Assembly (NCBI GenBank): GCA_019634165.1
Contig: JAHQVT010000003.1
Location: 62,001 to 126,000, forward strand
DNA: 64,000 bases
Reading direction: 5' to 3'
Source: Rhodospirillales bacterium
GTDB lineage: Bacteria; Pseudomonadota; Alphaproteobacteria; Rhodospirillales; Thalassospiraceae
Position numbers and translations under genes: made by a program. Under the pieces are notes generated by a model. The model did no database searches. It was not told where the DNA came from and saw nothing but the letters and a program-made list of their open reading frames with translations. Below, piece after piece: positions 1 through 10,800 of this stretch. Position 1 is the stretch's first letter, and each line of letters starts with the position of its first letter.

Positions 1-162
1 GATCAGTGTCGATTTACCGGCACCATTATGGCCAAGCACACCGACCACTTCGCCGGGGTAAAGGTCGATGGATACGCCGTCCACCGCCTTGACCCCGCCA
101 AAGCTGATATGGATGTCGCGCATTTCGACCAGCGGATCTTTGTTGATGTTGGTGTCAGTCAT
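1..162 (-). CDS. xylG: Sugar ABC transporter ATP-binding protein, N-terminus only (XylG-like)
   Basis: Only the first 54 residues lie in the window; the rest continues past the left edge. They contain an ABC ATPase beginning with a Walker A motif, GHNGAGKS, at residues 44-51. The start is supported by a GGAGACC ribosome-binding site. It lies 11 bases after the permease gene and, with the permease and xylose-type binding protein upstream, forms one leftward operon order xylF-xylH-xylG. It would energise pentose import at the inner membrane. The sugar is inferred from the binding protein, not from this fragment. Confidence 0.85.
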   Translation of the reverse strand, partial: MTDTNINKDPLVEMRDIHISFGGVKAVDGVSIDLYPGEVVGVLGHNGAGKSTLI

Positions 163-173
163 GTCCGGTCTCC

Positions 174-1439
174 TTACGCGGTCGGGTCGCTGTAACGACG
201 ATGGAAATACTTGTCGCTAAAGACGGCCAGAACAAGAACCAGCCCGATAACGATGCTTTGAAGGGATGTATCAACCCCCAAAAGCGCCATGCCACTTTGA
301 AGGCTTTGCATCACAAGTGCCCCGATCAGCGCACCATAAATTGTGCCTAAACCACCAGCCAATGACGTGCCGCCAATGACAACCGCGGCAATGACGCGAA
401 GTTCGTCAAGCGTGCCAAGATCATTGCCCGCAGATTGCAGTCGGGCTGATGAGATCGCCGCACTGATTGCACAAAGAACCCCCATCAAGGCAAAGACAGC
501 AACAGTCATGCGTTTGACATTAATACCGGCAAGTTCGGCTGCCTGCGGATTGCCGCCAATGGCAAATACATAGCGTCCAAACCGGGTGCGTTTGACAACG
601 ATGGTCAGAACAATAGCAACAAGCGCGACAATCAAAAGTGGGATGGGAATACCATGCGAAATCTCAAGACTTTCCGGCGTAACCGGGAGGCCTTTGTTTT
701 CAAGCAGGCGTTCTGCTGCGCGTTTTGGCAGGTGATAGGCATTGAGTGTCGTAATCACCGCCAAAACCAAACCGGCCTTAATGATGGTGTTGGTATACTC
801 CGCCCAAATAGGTTTGACCGGAAATTCAAAAGAAAGACGACGGCGGCGTTCCATGATCGCGGCATAGATAATTGCCAGAATGGCGATCAATGCGACGATC
901 CAGCTCCAAGATGCCCCAATGGTGCCTTCGATCCCGCCGCCCAGCAAAATGAAATTCTGATCAAGCGGGGCAACGGTTCGCCCTTGTGTGACCCACCATG
1001 CAGAACCACGCCAGACAAGAAGGCCACCCAAGGTAACGATAAAGGCCGGAACGCCCAGATACCCAACAGCTAATCCCTGAATGCCACCAATGGCCGCACC
1101 CAAGATGATGCCGATCACAAGGGTCAAAATCCAGGTCATTGGATGATTGTAATCAAGGAATTGCGGCAGGAGGTCAGTTTGAACGACCCCCATGATCATG
1201 GCAAGAACGCCAAGGATCGCGCCAACAGAAAGGTCGATATGGCGGGTGACAATGATCAAAACCATGCCGCAAGCCATAACGGCGACCGAAGCGGTCTGAA
1301 CCGATAAATTAAAAATGTTTCGCGGGGTGATAAAACGCCCACCCGATGCGATATCAAAGCCGACCCAAATGATCAGCAAAACAACAGCAAGACCAACCAA
1401 TCGGCGGTCGACTTCCATTTTCGAAAGTAGTCGTGACAT
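174..1439 (-). CDS. xylH: Sugar ABC transporter permease, XylH-like
   Basis: This 421-residue, very hydrophobic protein matches the BPD_transp_2 permeases of carbohydrate uptake ABC transporters (XylH/RbsC/AraH). About ten membrane segments can be seen, and the family stretch [20 protein letters not shown] sits near the C-terminus. A hydrophilic insertion around residues 195-215 and 240-265 separates the two membrane halves. XylH proteins are usually longer than RbsC, about 390-430 residues, which fits. It lies between the binding-protein and ATPase genes. No strong ribosome-binding site is visible before this ATG; an alternative start is seven codons downstream. Confidence 0.9.
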   Translation of the reverse strand: MSRLLSKMEVDRRLVGLAVVLLIIWVGFDIASGGRFITPRNIFNLSVQTASVAVMACGMVLIIVTRHIDLSVGAILGVLAMIMGVVQTDLLPQFLDYNHPMTWILTLVIGIILGAAIGGIQGLAVGYLGVPAFIVTLGGLLVWRGSAWWVTQGRTVAPLDQNFILLGGGIEGTIGASWSWIVALIAILAIIYAAIMERRRRLSFEFPVKPIWAEYTNTIIKAGLVLAVITTLNAYHLPKRAAERLLENKGLPVTPESLEISHGIPIPLLIVALVAIVLTIVVKRTRFGRYVFAIGGNPQAAELAGINVKRMTVAVFALMGVLCAISAAISSARLQSAGNDLGTLDELRVIAAVVIGGTSLAGGLGTIYGALIGALVMQSLQSGMALLGVDTSLQSIVIGLVLVLAVFSDKYFHRRYSDPTA

Positions 1440-1460
1440 GAAAAAAGCTCATAAGGCAGC

Positions 1461-1506
1461 GGGGCCGACATGCTGTGGTCTGCGCATAGATACGGCTGTC
1501 GGCCCC
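1461..1506 (-). other. Intergenic hairpin between xylF and xylH
   Basis: Two perfect 10-base arms, GGGGCCGACA at 1461-1470 and TGTCGGCCCC at 1497-1506, can form a stable hairpin in the xylF-xylH transcript. There is no T-run after it on the minus strand. In other binding-protein-dependent operons such hairpins protect the upstream message, so that the periplasmic protein is made in excess; that role is inferred here. Confidence 0.6.
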
Positions 1507-1540
1507 GGGTTAAGCAAGGTAGGAGGAAATGCAGTTTGTC

Positions 1541-2572
1541 TTAGTTACAAGCTGCGACCTTGCCGCTCGAAACGCCCTGGCATACGACGTCTTTCGAAAC
1601 CCAACCGGCATCAATGACCTGCCCAAGTTTATCCTGGGTGATGGCAACCGGATCAAGGAAATAGGATTTCATGGTAACACCATTCGGGCTTTGCCAATCT
1701 TGGGTTCCTTCGACATCGCCAAGTTTGGTGCCTGCTGCCAGATCAACTGCGATTTCAGCGGCGCGTTTGCCCAAAAGACGTGCGTCTTTCCAGACCGAAA
1801 CAGTCTGGGTTCCCTGCGCAACACGGTTCAAAGCAGCAAAATCGCCATCCTGACCAGAAACCGGGATGCCTTGCATGCCCTGCGCTGAAAGGGCGGCAAC
1901 CACACCACCTGCCGTGCCATCGTTGGAGGCAACAACGGCATCAACTTTGTTATCTGCAGCGGTCAGGAACTGTTCCATGTTGCGCTGTGCGATGGCTGGC
2001 TGCCAGCTATCGGTGTAGGCTTCGCCAACAACCTTGATATCGCCGCCGTCAATTGCAGCCTGAAGGATTTCAAGCTGCCCTTCATGCAAAAGGTTTGCGT
2101 TTGGATCGGTCGGGGCACCTTTGATGAAGACATAGTTGCCTTTTGGCTGTGCCGCAAAGACGGCTTCTGCCTGCAGGCGACCAACTTCTTTGTTGTTGAA
2201 GGTAATGTAATAGGCGTTGCTGTCTTCGATCAGGCGGTCATAGCCAACCACCGGAATGCCTTCGTTCAAGGCCACTTCAACAGCCGGGCCGATGGAAGAC
2301 GAGTCTTGTGCCAGAACGATCAGTGCATTTGCACCGCGTGCGATCAGGCTTTCAATATCGGAAAGTTGCTTGGATGGGGAGCTTTGCGCATCGGCGCTGA
2401 TATATTCAGCACCCGCTGCTTCCAATGCGGCCTTAATGGCGGCTTCATCGGTTTTCCAGCGTTCTTCCTGGAAGTTTGACCAGCTAACGCCAACGGTCAA
2501 ATCAGCAGCAAAAGCATTTGCAGACAGCAGTACAGTACCGGCCAGCATGGCCGTCGATAGGAGTTTTTTCAT
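1541..2572 (-). CDS. xylF: Periplasmic D-xylose-binding protein, XylF-like
   Basis: The 343-residue precursor has a clear signal peptide ([22 protein letters not shown]) ending at about residue 22, followed by a periplasmic binding fold of the ribose/xylose type. Features typical of XylF are [17 protein letters not shown] near residue 125 and the hinge and C-terminal lobe motif [10 protein letters not shown]. It captures the sugar in the periplasm and hands it to XylHG. It is the first gene of the leftward operon and is separated from xylH by 101 bases containing a hairpin. Xylose is the likely ligand because the divergent neighbour resembles a xylose dehydrogenase, but another pentose is possible. 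Confidence 0.88.
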   Translation of the reverse strand: MKKLLSTAMLAGTVLLSANAFAADLTVGVSWSNFQEERWKTDEAAIKAALEAAGAEYISADAQSSPSKQLSDIESLIARGANALIVLAQDSSSIGPAVEVALNEGIPVVGYDRLIEDSNAYYITFNNKEVGRLQAEAVFAAQPKGNYVFIKGAPTDPNANLLHEGQLEILQAAIDGGDIKVVGEAYTDSWQPAIAQRNMEQFLTAADNKVDAVVASNDGTAGGVVAALSAQGMQGIPVSGQDGDFAALNRVAQGTQTVSVWKDARLLGKRAAEIAVDLAAGTKLGDVEGTQDWQSPNGVTMKSYFLDPVAITQDKLGQVIDAGWVSKDVVCQGVSSGKVAACN

Positions 2573-2815
2573 CGGTTTCTTCCCTGAATGTGTGTGTCAT
2601 TTACTGGTATTTATTTTTATTGACGAAAAAATGTTGACGCGAAGAAGCCGCCCTGTCAAATTTTTTTTAGTGAATAAATTAAAAACAGTGCTTTTAGCGA
2701 TCAAATAGCCGCATAAATCGGCATCTATGGTTGATTTTAAGGTGTTTTTCCTGTGGTGCGCTGCAGCATTTAATTTGGTCGCCTAAAATAAGATAAAGAA
2801 ATGGCAGGGAACGTT
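2573..2815. promoter_or_regulatory. Divergent promoter region between xylF and the SDR gene
   Basis: This 243-base AT-rich stretch separates two divergently read sugar genes and should hold both promoters. A poly-T/A tract lies around 2657-2690. I could not identify a convincing operator or a clear -35/-10 pair, and no small gene is visible. Confidence 0.5.
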
Positions 2816-3577
2816 ATGACAGCGAGTTATCACGATATTGATGGGAAATCCGTGCTTGTAACTGGCGGTGCGTCGGGGATTGGTGCGTCGATTGTTCGTG
2901 CCTTTTGTGCGCAAGGGGCGCGTGTTGGGTTTTTCGATATTGATGACGGTGCGGCGCAGTCGCTTATTGAATCGATTCGTGACGAAACCGGCGTTGTGCC
3001 GATCTATAAATCGTTGGATTTACGCAATCAGGCGGCGATTCCCGGTGCTGTTCGTGAATTATCATCGATGATCGGGGCGATTGATGTTTTGGTCAATAAC
3101 GCCGCGCGTGATGATCGCCACGCACCAGAGGATATCGGGCCGGACCAATGGCGCGATGGGCTGGATGTGAATTTAAGCCACCATTTCTTTTGTGCGCAGG
3201 CGGTTGCGCCCGACATGAAGAAAAAAGGGTCTGGCAGCATTATTAATTTCAGCTCGGTAAGTTATTTGATGGGCCTGCCCGATCTGGTGGCCTATGAAAC
3301 GGCCAAGGCCGGGATTATCGGCCTGACCCGTGCGCTTGCGCGTGACTGGGGGCAGGATGGCATTCGGGTGAATGCGGTAACGCCGGGCTGTATCATGACC
3401 CAAAGACAGCTTGATCTTTGGATTTCACCCGCCGATGAAGAACGTATCCAAGAACAGCAATGTTTGAAACGCCGGCTGGTTGGCGACGATGTCGCACAAA
3501 TGGTGCTGTTTTTGGCATCAGATGTATCATCTGCGTGCTCGTCCCAGAACTTCATCGTGGATGGCGGTATTGTCTGA
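2816..3577 (+). CDS. SDR-family D-xylose 1-dehydrogenase-like enzyme
   Basis: A classical short-chain dehydrogenase of 253 residues: N-terminal TGGASGIG cofactor motif, NNAA motif, Ser in FSSVSY, and YETAK supplying the catalytic Tyr and Lys. It resembles the Caulobacter NAD-dependent xylose dehydrogenase (there called XylB) in details such as DDRH after the NNA motif and a QCLKRR segment near the C-terminus. It would oxidise D-xylose to xylonolactone in the cytoplasm. The start at 2816 is preferred over the ATG at 2801 because AGGGA lies about five bases upstream. No lactonase gene is seen between it and the dehydratase. A related aldose dehydrogenase activity cannot be excluded. Confidence 0.82.
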   Translation: MTASYHDIDGKSVLVTGGASGIGASIVRAFCAQGARVGFFDIDDGAAQSLIESIRDETGVVPIYKSLDLRNQAAIPGAVRELSSMIGAIDVLVNNAARDDRHAPEDIGPDQWRDGLDVNLSHHFFCAQAVAPDMKKKGSGSIINFSSVSYLMGLPDLVAYETAKAGIIGLTRALARDWGQDGIRVNAVTPGCIMTQRQLDLWISPADEERIQEQQCLKRRLVGDDVAQMVLFLASDVSSACSSQNFIVDGGIV

Positions 3578-3643
3578 TGTGCGCTTTACGTGCTTAATCC
3601 TGCCCAAATTGTTGCACCCGCCAAGAATTGAGAATTGAACACC

Positions 3644-5806
3644 ATGTCGCCCACCAATTTGCCTGCATCCCCGATCATCATTGATGAGAAGGCCAATCCG
3701 TATCGCGATTGTATTCAGGGATTGGCCAATCAGCCGATCACAGTGATCAGACTTTTGCGCGACGGGGTGAATGAAAACCCGGTTCTGGCGCGTGATCGCC
3801 ATTTTGATGTGCCGGAAATCAAAGATGTGGTCGGGCGTCTGGTTGAAAACCGGCCGCGTGTTGCGATCATTGCCGGTGCGCCAGACCACCCGGCCCATCT
3901 TTTGGACCGGCCGCAGGCCTTGATGGCGGCTATTCGTATTTGGGAAATGGGCGGGGTGCCGTTCCTGTTTCATGTGCCTGTCATTTGCGATGGCACGGCA
4001 CAGAACAATATCGGGCAAAGCTACTCCCTAGCATCGCGCAATCATACGGCAGCCGCAGTTAACATTACCTTTGAAGGGCATAGCTATCACGCCGCATATG
4101 TCATTGCCGGATGTGACAAATCCCCCGCCGCCGTGGTGGCCGGATTGGCGTCTGCGGATCATGCGCGGGCTTACCGTGGGGATCAGGCACCGGTTTGGGC
4201 GGTGTTTGCGCCATCGCATGTTCTAAAGGGCGGTGAAATTCCTGATGGAACACGCCGTTTACTTGAAAACATCGCCAAGGATGCCGATCAGGCCGGGCAT
4301 AATGATCTTGGGTCCGATATTCGTGAAAACATGCGCTATATCCTGCAATGCACCTCGGACGAGGCCTTTGCCGGATTGCTGGAACGCGCAAGGTTGCTGG
4401 GCTTGATTGATGCCGGGCTGGAACGCCGGGTGCTGGATCAATTGGCGGCGGCAACCTGTGATTCCAAGGGCGGTATTTGTGCCTTTAACGGTACGGGGAA
4501 TTCATCTCGCACCATGTTGGCGGCTTTTGGCCTGACCCCGCCAGAGTTGGAATTGCTGACCGATGTTCCGCCATATGCCGCCGTGGCGGCGGGCATTGAC
4601 GCGCTGTTTGGGGTGTTTAACAAACCGGAATATGCGATTGGCAATTTGCTAAAGGCCAATTTTGCCAATTTTGTGCGCATTCATAATGCCACCGGATCAA
4701 GCAGCAATATGCTTTTGCATCTGCCTTTCATGATGCGCTATGCCGGGTTCGATGTGTCGATTGATGACTATCAGGATGTCCGCACCAAAACACCCGTGCC
4801 AGAAATATTCGCCCATAGCCTGACGGAAAACCGCGATACGTTTGTTCTGGCCCAGCAAATGGCCGAAGGCAAAAACCGGGGTATGGAAAGCATCTATCGC
4901 ATTCTGTCTGATTTGGGGGTTGCGATGGATCTGGATGCACCAACCATCCTTGGTGAAACGTGGGCGGAGCGGATTGAAACCCTTGAAAACCCGATTGATC
5001 TAACGTTGGGGGACGCGTCGGTTATTCGGGCAACCCCAGTGCGAAAGCGTTCTGGGGTGGATGTGATTACCGGTAGTTTCTTTGAAAATTGTGCGGTGAA
5101 AACATCGGGCATGAGCGATCATTTGCTGTCGCATTTTGACGATCATGTTTTCATCGTGCGCTATTACGAGAACGAACATGTTTGTAATGCCGATTTTGCA
5201 TCGCCTGATTTGGTCACGCGCCTGATTGAAACGGACGGCGTTGACGAAGACCTGATTGCTGCGGTGGTTCGGCGTAATGGTGGCAACCGGGTTGATATGG
5301 ATGCGCCAAAGGAGATGTTAGAACAAGGGCATCTTTCCTTTGCCTTTGTCATTGGCGGGCAGGGACCAGAGGCCTATGGCATGCCCGAAATGTTTGCCCC
5401 ATCACAGAATTTGCGCCATCACCGCATTCTCGAAGCATCCTCAATGCTGATCACGGATGGACGTTATTCCGGTGTGACCAAGGGGGCTTGCATTGGTCAC
5501 ATGGTTCCCGAAGCCTTTGCCGGTGGCGGGATTGGTTATTTGCGCGATGGTGATGTGTTACGGCTTAACCTGACAACCCTGACATTGGATTGGCTGGACC
5601 CCGAAGCGTTTCATGATGGCAAAGAATTAGCCGCCGATCCAAGGCGGCTCGCGGAACGGTTTGAATTCTTCGAAGGGCGGATGGCGCGGATGGAAGCCCG
5701 GCAATGCGATATCGCCGCGAGCAATGTTCTCGATGCGATTGGAAATGCTGCGCGCGGCATCGTCCCAAGGGCAGTTGATCGCCGTGCAATCAAGGCTTGG
5801 CGTTAA
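3644..5806 (+). CDS. IlvD/Edd-family sugar-acid dehydratase, long divergent form
   Basis: This protein of about 720 residues belongs to the IlvD/Edd dehydratases. Likely iron-sulfur ligands are the Cys of ICDG, of AGCDKSP and of GGICAFNG. The C-terminal family motifs GPEAYGMPEM and TDGRYSGVTKG are present. Typical members have about 560-620 residues, so this one is long and the region around the third Cys is divergent. Next to a xylose dehydrogenase and xylose transporter, dehydration of D-xylonate to 2-keto-3-deoxyxylonate is the best guess. The ATG at 3644 is preferred over an upstream TTG at 3635. The downstream steps of the pathway are not in this window. Confidence 0.72.
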   Translation: MSPTNLPASPIIIDEKANPYRDCIQGLANQPITVIRLLRDGVNENPVLARDRHFDVPEIKDVVGRLVENRPRVAIIAGAPDHPAHLLDRPQALMAAIRIWEMGGVPFLFHVPVICDGTAQNNIGQSYSLASRNHTAAAVNITFEGHSYHAAYVIAGCDKSPAAVVAGLASADHARAYRGDQAPVWAVFAPSHVLKGGEIPDGTRRLLENIAKDADQAGHNDLGSDIRENMRYILQCTSDEAFAGLLERARLLGLIDAGLERRVLDQLAAATCDSKGGICAFNGTGNSSRTMLAAFGLTPPELELLTDVPPYAAVAAGIDALFGVFNKPEYAIGNLLKANFANFVRIHNATGSSSNMLLHLPFMMRYAGFDVSIDDYQDVRTKTPVPEIFAHSLTENRDTFVLAQQMAEGKNRGMESIYRILSDLGVAMDLDAPTILGETWAERIETLENPIDLTLGDASVIRATPVRKRSGVDVITGSFFENCAVKTSGMSDHLLSHFDDHVFIVRYYENEHVCNADFASPDLVTRLIETDGVDEDLIAAVVRRNGGNRVDMDAPKEMLEQGHLSFAFVIGGQGPEAYGMPEMFAPSQNLRHHRILEASSMLITDGRYSGVTKGACIGHMVPEAFAGGGIGYLRDGDVLRLNLTTLTLDWLDPEAFHDGKELAADPRRLAERFEFFEGRMARMEARQCDIAASNVLDAIGNAARGIVPRAVDRRAIKAWR

Positions 5807-5984
5807 ACCACTTTGCGGGCGTTTCAAAATCACATCGCCCTGTGCCAGAATATTTGATTCCCGCACAGTCAGGATCAGGGCGGCAAAACATAATCCGCCG
5901 CCCATCAGCATCAAGATGCGTCCGATCAAAGATGCCTTTTCATGGCGATAAATACGCATATCTGAGACCTTTATAATTCGGCAA

Positions 5985-6030
5985 AATTAATCAATAAGCC
6001 GGCCGATCAGGCCGGTGTGACCTGATCGGC
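5985..6030 (-). terminator. Probable terminator of the efflux operon
   Basis: Perfect 10-base arms GCCGATCAGG (6002-6011) and CCTGATCGGC (6021-6030) form a hairpin that overlaps the last codons of the outer-membrane factor gene. On the minus strand it is followed by an AT-rich tract with a short T-run. The rest of 5807-6006 lies between convergent genes and shows nothing else I can support. Confidence 0.55.
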
Positions 6031-7494
6031 TGTTTGATCCTTAAGCTGGGCAGTATCTTTAACCGCATCGCCACCCAATGCCTGGTACAGCGTGATCAGA
6101 TTGGTGATACGTTCAAGTTGATTGTTGATAACGGTTTCTTCGGCCGTGCGACGGTCTTCCTGGGAATCCAGCCAGTCTTGCATGGCAACCGCACCAGACC
6201 GGAAACGCGCCTCATAGATCCGTTCGGCGTTTGCCGATGCGCGAAGGGCGGCTTCAAGCCGTTCAGCCCGGCGGTCATAATTGGTGCGTGCCGACAGGGC
6301 ATTTTCCACATCTGCCATGGCCTGATAGGTGGTCTGGCGGAATTCGGTGATGGCCTGTTCATATTCGGCTTCGGATACCTTGATGTTAAGCTGCCCTTCG
6401 TTCCAGTTCAGGAATGGCAGCGCCAGACTGGCACCAAGGGTGCCAATCGGGTTGGATAGAAGATTGCGCAATTGATCGCTGCTTGATCCCAATGTGCTGG
6501 TCAGGCTGATGGTTGGCAGCAAGCTGGTTTTTACGGAATTCAGTTCTTCGACACTTTCACGTAAACGCAGTTCAGCCGCACGCACATCCGGGCGCCGTTC
6601 AAGTAAATCGGCAGGCAAACCTTCGGGGATGGTTGGCAAAAAACCAGAAGGTAAAGCAGTTCGGGTGATCGTGATATCTGATGGCGGCTGATTGAACAGG
6701 ATCGACAGGGCGTTTTTGGTTTCCGTCAGGCTTTGTTCAATCTGGGTAACGGCCGCGCGCTGACTTTCAAGGTTGCTGCGTGCCTCGTTGACTTCAAGCG
6801 AGGAGGTTGAACCAGATGCATATTGCACATCGACCAGATCAAGGGTGAGTTGGGCGTAATCAATGCTGGCCTGTGCAATATCAAGACGCTGCTGATAATA
6901 GACTGCCTGCCAATAAAGCGTTGCAGTGGTGCCGATCAATGACAGGGCGGTGCTTTCGCGGTCCTCTAAGGTTGCCAAGGCTTCCCATTTGGCCGCGTCA
7001 TAGTCGTGACCAAGCTTACCCCACAAATCAAGTTCATAGCTGATCCCTGCTTCAAGACCAAAGCTTCGGCTGATGTCACCGTTGCTGTTGTTATCTTGGC
7101 TGTCAAACTGGCGCGATATGGATGTGTCACTGCCTGCGGATAAATCAGGATACAGTGCATCTTCGGCCAAGCCTGCGGTTAATTGTGCCTGACGGACCTT
7201 GATCGTGGCGGCGGCAAGATCGTTGTTGGTTTCAAGTGCCTTGGCGATCAGAAGGTTTAACTGAGGATCGTCAAAGTTCTTCCACCAGCCGGTTTTGGCA
7301 AGAATTTCGGCACGGGTTTTATCATCATTCGTTGCAGACAATTGGGTTTGTGAAACCGCACTTGTGGCAACACCCCACTGATTTGGCATCGCCATATCGG
7401 GCTGGGTATAGGTGACTTCTGATAAGCTTGAACACCCGGCAAGGATCAGCATCGACAAGATGGTTCCGGTTTTCAGGATTTTTTTCATTTTCAT
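6007..7494 (-). CDS. Outer-membrane efflux lipoprotein, NodT/OprM-type TolC family
   Basis: A 495-residue outer-membrane factor with a lipoprotein signal peptide; the lipobox LAGC places the lipidated Cys at about residue 21. The body has the duplicated coiled-coil TolC/OprM architecture, with the family signature LPADLLERRPDVRAAELRLR near residue 295. It would form the outer-membrane channel for the MacA/MacB pair encoded immediately upstream, nine bases away on the same strand. The three genes read leftward as macA-macB-channel. The product exported (macrolide, peptide or lipid) cannot be told from sequence. Confidence 0.88.
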   Translation of the reverse strand: MKMKKILKTGTILSMLILAGCSSLSEVTYTQPDMAMPNQWGVATSAVSQTQLSATNDDKTRAEILAKTGWWKNFDDPQLNLLIAKALETNNDLAAATIKVRQAQLTAGLAEDALYPDLSAGSDTSISRQFDSQDNNSNGDISRSFGLEAGISYELDLWGKLGHDYDAAKWEALATLEDRESTALSLIGTTATLYWQAVYYQQRLDIAQASIDYAQLTLDLVDVQYASGSTSSLEVNEARSNLESQRAAVTQIEQSLTETKNALSILFNQPPSDITITRTALPSGFLPTIPEGLPADLLERRPDVRAAELRLRESVEELNSVKTSLLPTISLTSTLGSSSDQLRNLLSNPIGTLGASLALPFLNWNEGQLNIKVSEAEYEQAITEFRQTTYQAMADVENALSARTNYDRRAERLEAALRASANAERIYEARFRSGAVAMQDWLDSQEDRRTAEETVINNQLERITNLITLYQALGGDAVKDTAQLKDQTADQVTPA

Positions 7495-7503
7495 ATATCT
7501 CTG

Positions 7504-9504
7504 TTAGTCGCGCGACAGGGCGTCGACCGGGTCAAGCTGCGCGGCATTGCGAGCAGGTAAAAAGCCAAAAGTCATGCCGATCAATGTCGCGCAGGCAAAG
7601 GCACCGATGATTGATCCGGCGGAATAGACCATCGAAAAACTGCTGCCGATGACGTCAAACAAAACGCCAATACCAAGTGCGCCAAGTACACCAAGGCCAC
7701 CGCCAAGGATGCAAACCAGAACCGCCTCGATCAGGAATTGACGCAGAATGTCATTTTGACGCGCGCCCACGGCCATGCGGACCCCGATTTCACCGGTACG
7801 TTCAGTGACCGATACCAACATGATATTCATCACCCCAATACCCCCAACGATCAGCGAAATAACCGCGATCGAAGAAATCAAAAGCGTCATGGTGCTTGTG
7901 GTTTTCTCGACCGTCTGGCGAATGCTGTCGCTGTTGATGGTAAAGAAATCTTTGGTGCCGTGGCGTTGGCTGATGAGTTTCGTGATCTGGGTTTCTGCAA
8001 CGGCGGGATCGACGCTATCTGCGACACGCACGGTTATACTGCTGAGGTAGTTTTGCCCCAGAATGCGGGTTAAGGCCGTGCTGTGTGGCACCCAGATGTT
8101 CAAGCTGTCCTGATTGCCAAATGTGCTGGTTTTCTTGGCCGTCACACCAATGATTTGCACCGGAACCGATCCCAGAAGGATTACTTCGCCAACGGCATTT
8201 CCCCCGTTGGGAAACAGTTTTTGGACGGTGTTGTCATCAATGATGGCGACCTGTGCGCGTTTGGTGATGGCCCGCTGGTCAAACCAGATGCCGTCGGCCA
8301 TTTCATAGCCGCGCACGCGATAGTAATCAGTACCAACGCCGGTCACACTGGCATCAACTTCGATATTGCGATAGCGCAGGGCAACCGTGCTTGAAACACG
8401 TGGGGTGACGCTATCGACAAAATATTGGCTTGATAGCACTTCGGCATCGCCCGCGGTCAGGGTTCTGATTTGATCGGCATCACGATCGCCAAAATCCTTG
8501 CCGCGGTTGATATCAATCGTGCTGGTGCCGATTTGGCTGATGTCTGAAAGAATGCGTTCCTGCGATCCTTTGCCAAGGGCAACAACCGATACCACCGATG
8601 CAATACCGATAATGATGCCAAGCATGGTCAAAAACGTCCGCAACCGATGGGCATTCATTGCGATCAATGACATCTTGAATGCTTCGCCAAAACGATTGAT
8701 CTGTGATCGCCATCCTGCATCGGTTGAGCGGGCCGGGTCCATAAGGGCCGGTTTTGCCGAATTTGCGGATTTGGCGGCAATCCGTTCATCGCGGATAATT
8801 TCGCCATCGCGGATTTCAATAATGCGTTCGGCGTGGGCGGCAACCTCTGGGTCATGGGTCACCAAAATTACGGTATGACCGTCACGGTGCAAATCACGCA
8901 ACAGATCAAGTGTTTGTGCCCCGCTTTGACTGTCAAGCGCGCCGGTTGGTTCATCGGCCAGAATGACGTCGCCACCATTCATCAAGGCACGGGCAATGCT
9001 AACGCGTTGCTGTTGACCACCGGAAAGCTGACTTGGGCGGTGGTGGATGCGGTCTGCCAACCCGACACGGGTCAGAATATCGGTCGCACGTGCTGCGCGT
9101 TCATCGGTATCCGCACCGCTATAGATCGCGGGAACCTCGACATTGCCAAGCGCACTTAGGTCTGACAACAAGTGATAGCGTTGAAAGATAAAGCCGAAAT
9201 ATTCCCGGCGCAGGGCGGCAAGTTCGTCAGGTTCAAGGTCACCCGTGATGCGCCCATTAATGCGGTATTCGCCTTCGGTCGGGCGATCAAGACAGCCAAG
9301 AATGTTCATCAAGGTCGATTTGCCAGACCCCGAAGCCCCAATGATCGCGACCATTTCACCGCGTTCAATCGTAAGATCAACACCCTTAAGCACGGCGATT
9401 TGTTCTTCGCCAGCGGGATAGTGGCGCCACAGGTTGCGGATTTCAATCAGCGGTGCGCCCGCAGTTGACCCGGTTTGGGTGGTTGGTGTGGTTTCATCAC
9501 GCAT
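7504..9504 (-). CDS. macB: MacB-type ABC exporter (ATPase fused to permease)
   Basis: About 666 residues: an N-terminal ABC ATPase with Walker [10 protein letters not shown], signature LSGGQQQR and Walker [12 protein letters not shown], a linker, one membrane helix near residue 290, a large periplasmic MacB_PCD domain and three C-terminal FtsX-type helices. MacB is a mechanotransmission exporter that works with a periplasmic adaptor and a TolC-like channel, both encoded next to it. The ATG at 9504 begins two bases after the macA stop; a TTG six bases upstream would overlap macA. Substrate is unknown, since homologues handle macrolides, lipopeptides, siderophores or toxins. Confidence 0.9.
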   Translation of the reverse strand: MRDETTPTTQTGSTAGAPLIEIRNLWRHYPAGEEQIAVLKGVDLTIERGEMVAIIGASGSGKSTLMNILGCLDRPTEGEYRINGRITGDLEPDELAALRREYFGFIFQRYHLLSDLSALGNVEVPAIYSGADTDERAARATDILTRVGLADRIHHRPSQLSGGQQQRVSIARALMNGGDVILADEPTGALDSQSGAQTLDLLRDLHRDGHTVILVTHDPEVAAHAERIIEIRDGEIIRDERIAAKSANSAKPALMDPARSTDAGWRSQINRFGEAFKMSLIAMNAHRLRTFLTMLGIIIGIASVVSVVALGKGSQERILSDISQIGTSTIDINRGKDFGDRDADQIRTLTAGDAEVLSSQYFVDSVTPRVSSTVALRYRNIEVDASVTGVGTDYYRVRGYEMADGIWFDQRAITKRAQVAIIDDNTVQKLFPNGGNAVGEVILLGSVPVQIIGVTAKKTSTFGNQDSLNIWVPHSTALTRILGQNYLSSITVRVADSVDPAVAETQITKLISQRHGTKDFFTINSDSIRQTVEKTTSTMTLLISSIAVISLIVGGIGVMNIMLVSVTERTGEIGVRMAVGARQNDILRQFLIEAVLVCILGGGLGVLGALGIGVLFDVIGSSFSMVYSAGSIIGAFACATLIGMTFGFLPARNAAQLDPVDALSRD

Positions 9505-9506
9505 GA

Positions 9507-10697
9507 TCAAAACATCCCACCCGCAGGACCGCGTCGGGTACTTGTTGAACTGGCCACATCGCTACTGCTTGCCATGCCGACAATAACTTCGTCAGTCGCA
9601 TCTAACCCGCTGGTGATTTCCGCATTGATATTGGTGTTCAAGCCGACCGTAACTGTGCGGTGTTCGGGTAGGCCATCTGGGTTGATGACATCAAGAATAT
9701 AGGTGCCCTCTGGCGTTGGGCCGATAAGGGATGCGGATGGAACGATCAGGGCATTTTCGGATTTGTTTAGGGTAATGGTGACTTCTGCTGTCATCCAAAG
9801 GCGCAACAATCGATCAGGGTTTTCAACATCAAACAGGGCGTTGTAATAAACCGCTTCGTCGTCGGTGTTTTCATCAGCATCTTCGATGCCGGTTGGGGCG
9901 GGTTCGATGGCGCGAAGGGTGCTTTGATAAACGGTACTGGCATTCCCCAGAACCGTAAACTGAACCGGTAATCCTTCATGGATGCGGATGATGTCGGCCT
10001 CGGATACTTCGGCCTTGATCGTAACCGTGCCAAGCTTGGCCAATTTGATGATGGTGGGGGCTTCTTGCGTGGCATTGACGGTCTGGCCTTCCTTGACCGG
10101 AAGGGCAACGACCGTGCCATCCATTGGGGCGGTGATTTTGGTATAGCCCAGATCAATACGCGCTGTATCAACGGCAATCTCGGCCTGTGCGATCTGGGCA
10201 TTTAGCGCATCAATATCAGCACGCGCAATCGCAAGGGTGGCGACCGCGGCATCAAAATCTTCCTGTGGGGAGGCATCAAGGGCGCGCATTTTTTTCTGCC
10301 GCGCGAAATCAAGTTCAGCCTGCGCCAGGGTTGCTTTTTGGGCGGCAAGCTCTGCCTTGATATTGGCAAGTGATGCTTCGGCCTCTTTTAAATCGTTTTC
10401 CTGGGTTGATGGATCAATTTCGGCAATCAAATCGCCTTCTTTGATTTGTTCACCCAGTTCCGCATGAAGTGCCTTGATCTGCCCGGAAACCTGCGCGCCA
10501 ACACTGACCAGTTTGGATGCGCTAACGGTGCCGGTTGCAAGGACGGTATCTTCAATCGTGCCAATGCGTGGTTTTGCTGTGACATATGTGGTTTGGGCAC
10601 TGCTGGGAAACAGATAGGCCTGTAATCCCCACGCCATGCCCGCAACGGCAACGAGGATAATAACAATGTTGCGGATACGTTTGGTGGTTTTGCTCAT
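9507..10697 (-). CDS. macA: MacA-type periplasmic adaptor protein
   Basis: A membrane-fusion protein of about 396 residues with an N-terminal membrane anchor at residues 7-26, then lipoyl-like half motifs, a long alpha-helical hairpin (residues about 95-185, rich in Ala/Glu/Gln) and beta-barrel domains. It bridges MacB in the inner membrane to the outer-membrane channel. The ATG at 10697 (MSKTTKR) is chosen because the longer reading frame upstream adds 24 residues with no membrane-fusion character. AGGA lies about 14 bases upstream, so the ribosome-binding site is poorly spaced. It is the first gene of the leftward efflux operon, divergent from the two-component genes. Confidence 0.87.
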   Translation of the reverse strand: MSKTTKRIRNIVIILVAVAGMAWGLQAYLFPSSAQTTYVTAKPRIGTIEDTVLATGTVSASKLVSVGAQVSGQIKALHAELGEQIKEGDLIAEIDPSTQENDLKEAEASLANIKAELAAQKATLAQAELDFARQKKMRALDASPQEDFDAAVATLAIARADIDALNAQIAQAEIAVDTARIDLGYTKITAPMDGTVVALPVKEGQTVNATQEAPTIIKLAKLGTVTIKAEVSEADIIRIHEGLPVQFTVLGNASTVYQSTLRAIEPAPTGIEDADENTDDEAVYYNALFDVENPDRLLRLWMTAEVTITLNKSENALIVPSASLIGPTPEGTYILDVINPDGLPEHRTVTVGLNTNINAEITSGLDATDEVIVGMASSSDVASSTSTRRGPAGGMF

Positions 10698-10800
10698 CGG
10701 GCATTCATTCCTGAAGTCAGTCAGTTGCGCGGCATGCGCATTCCTGATGAGACAGAGATAACAAACCAATTATCCATTGAGGGTGAGGGGGGCGAAAATG

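Noticed and set aside
5627-5959. Minus-strand frame of 110 codons between the dehydratase and the efflux channel gene
   Set aside because: Its first 42 residues include a plausible membrane segment and an AAAGG site lies upstream, but more than half overlaps the 3' end of the dehydratase in antisense and reads as a Pro/Arg-rich shadow. I could not support it as a gene.
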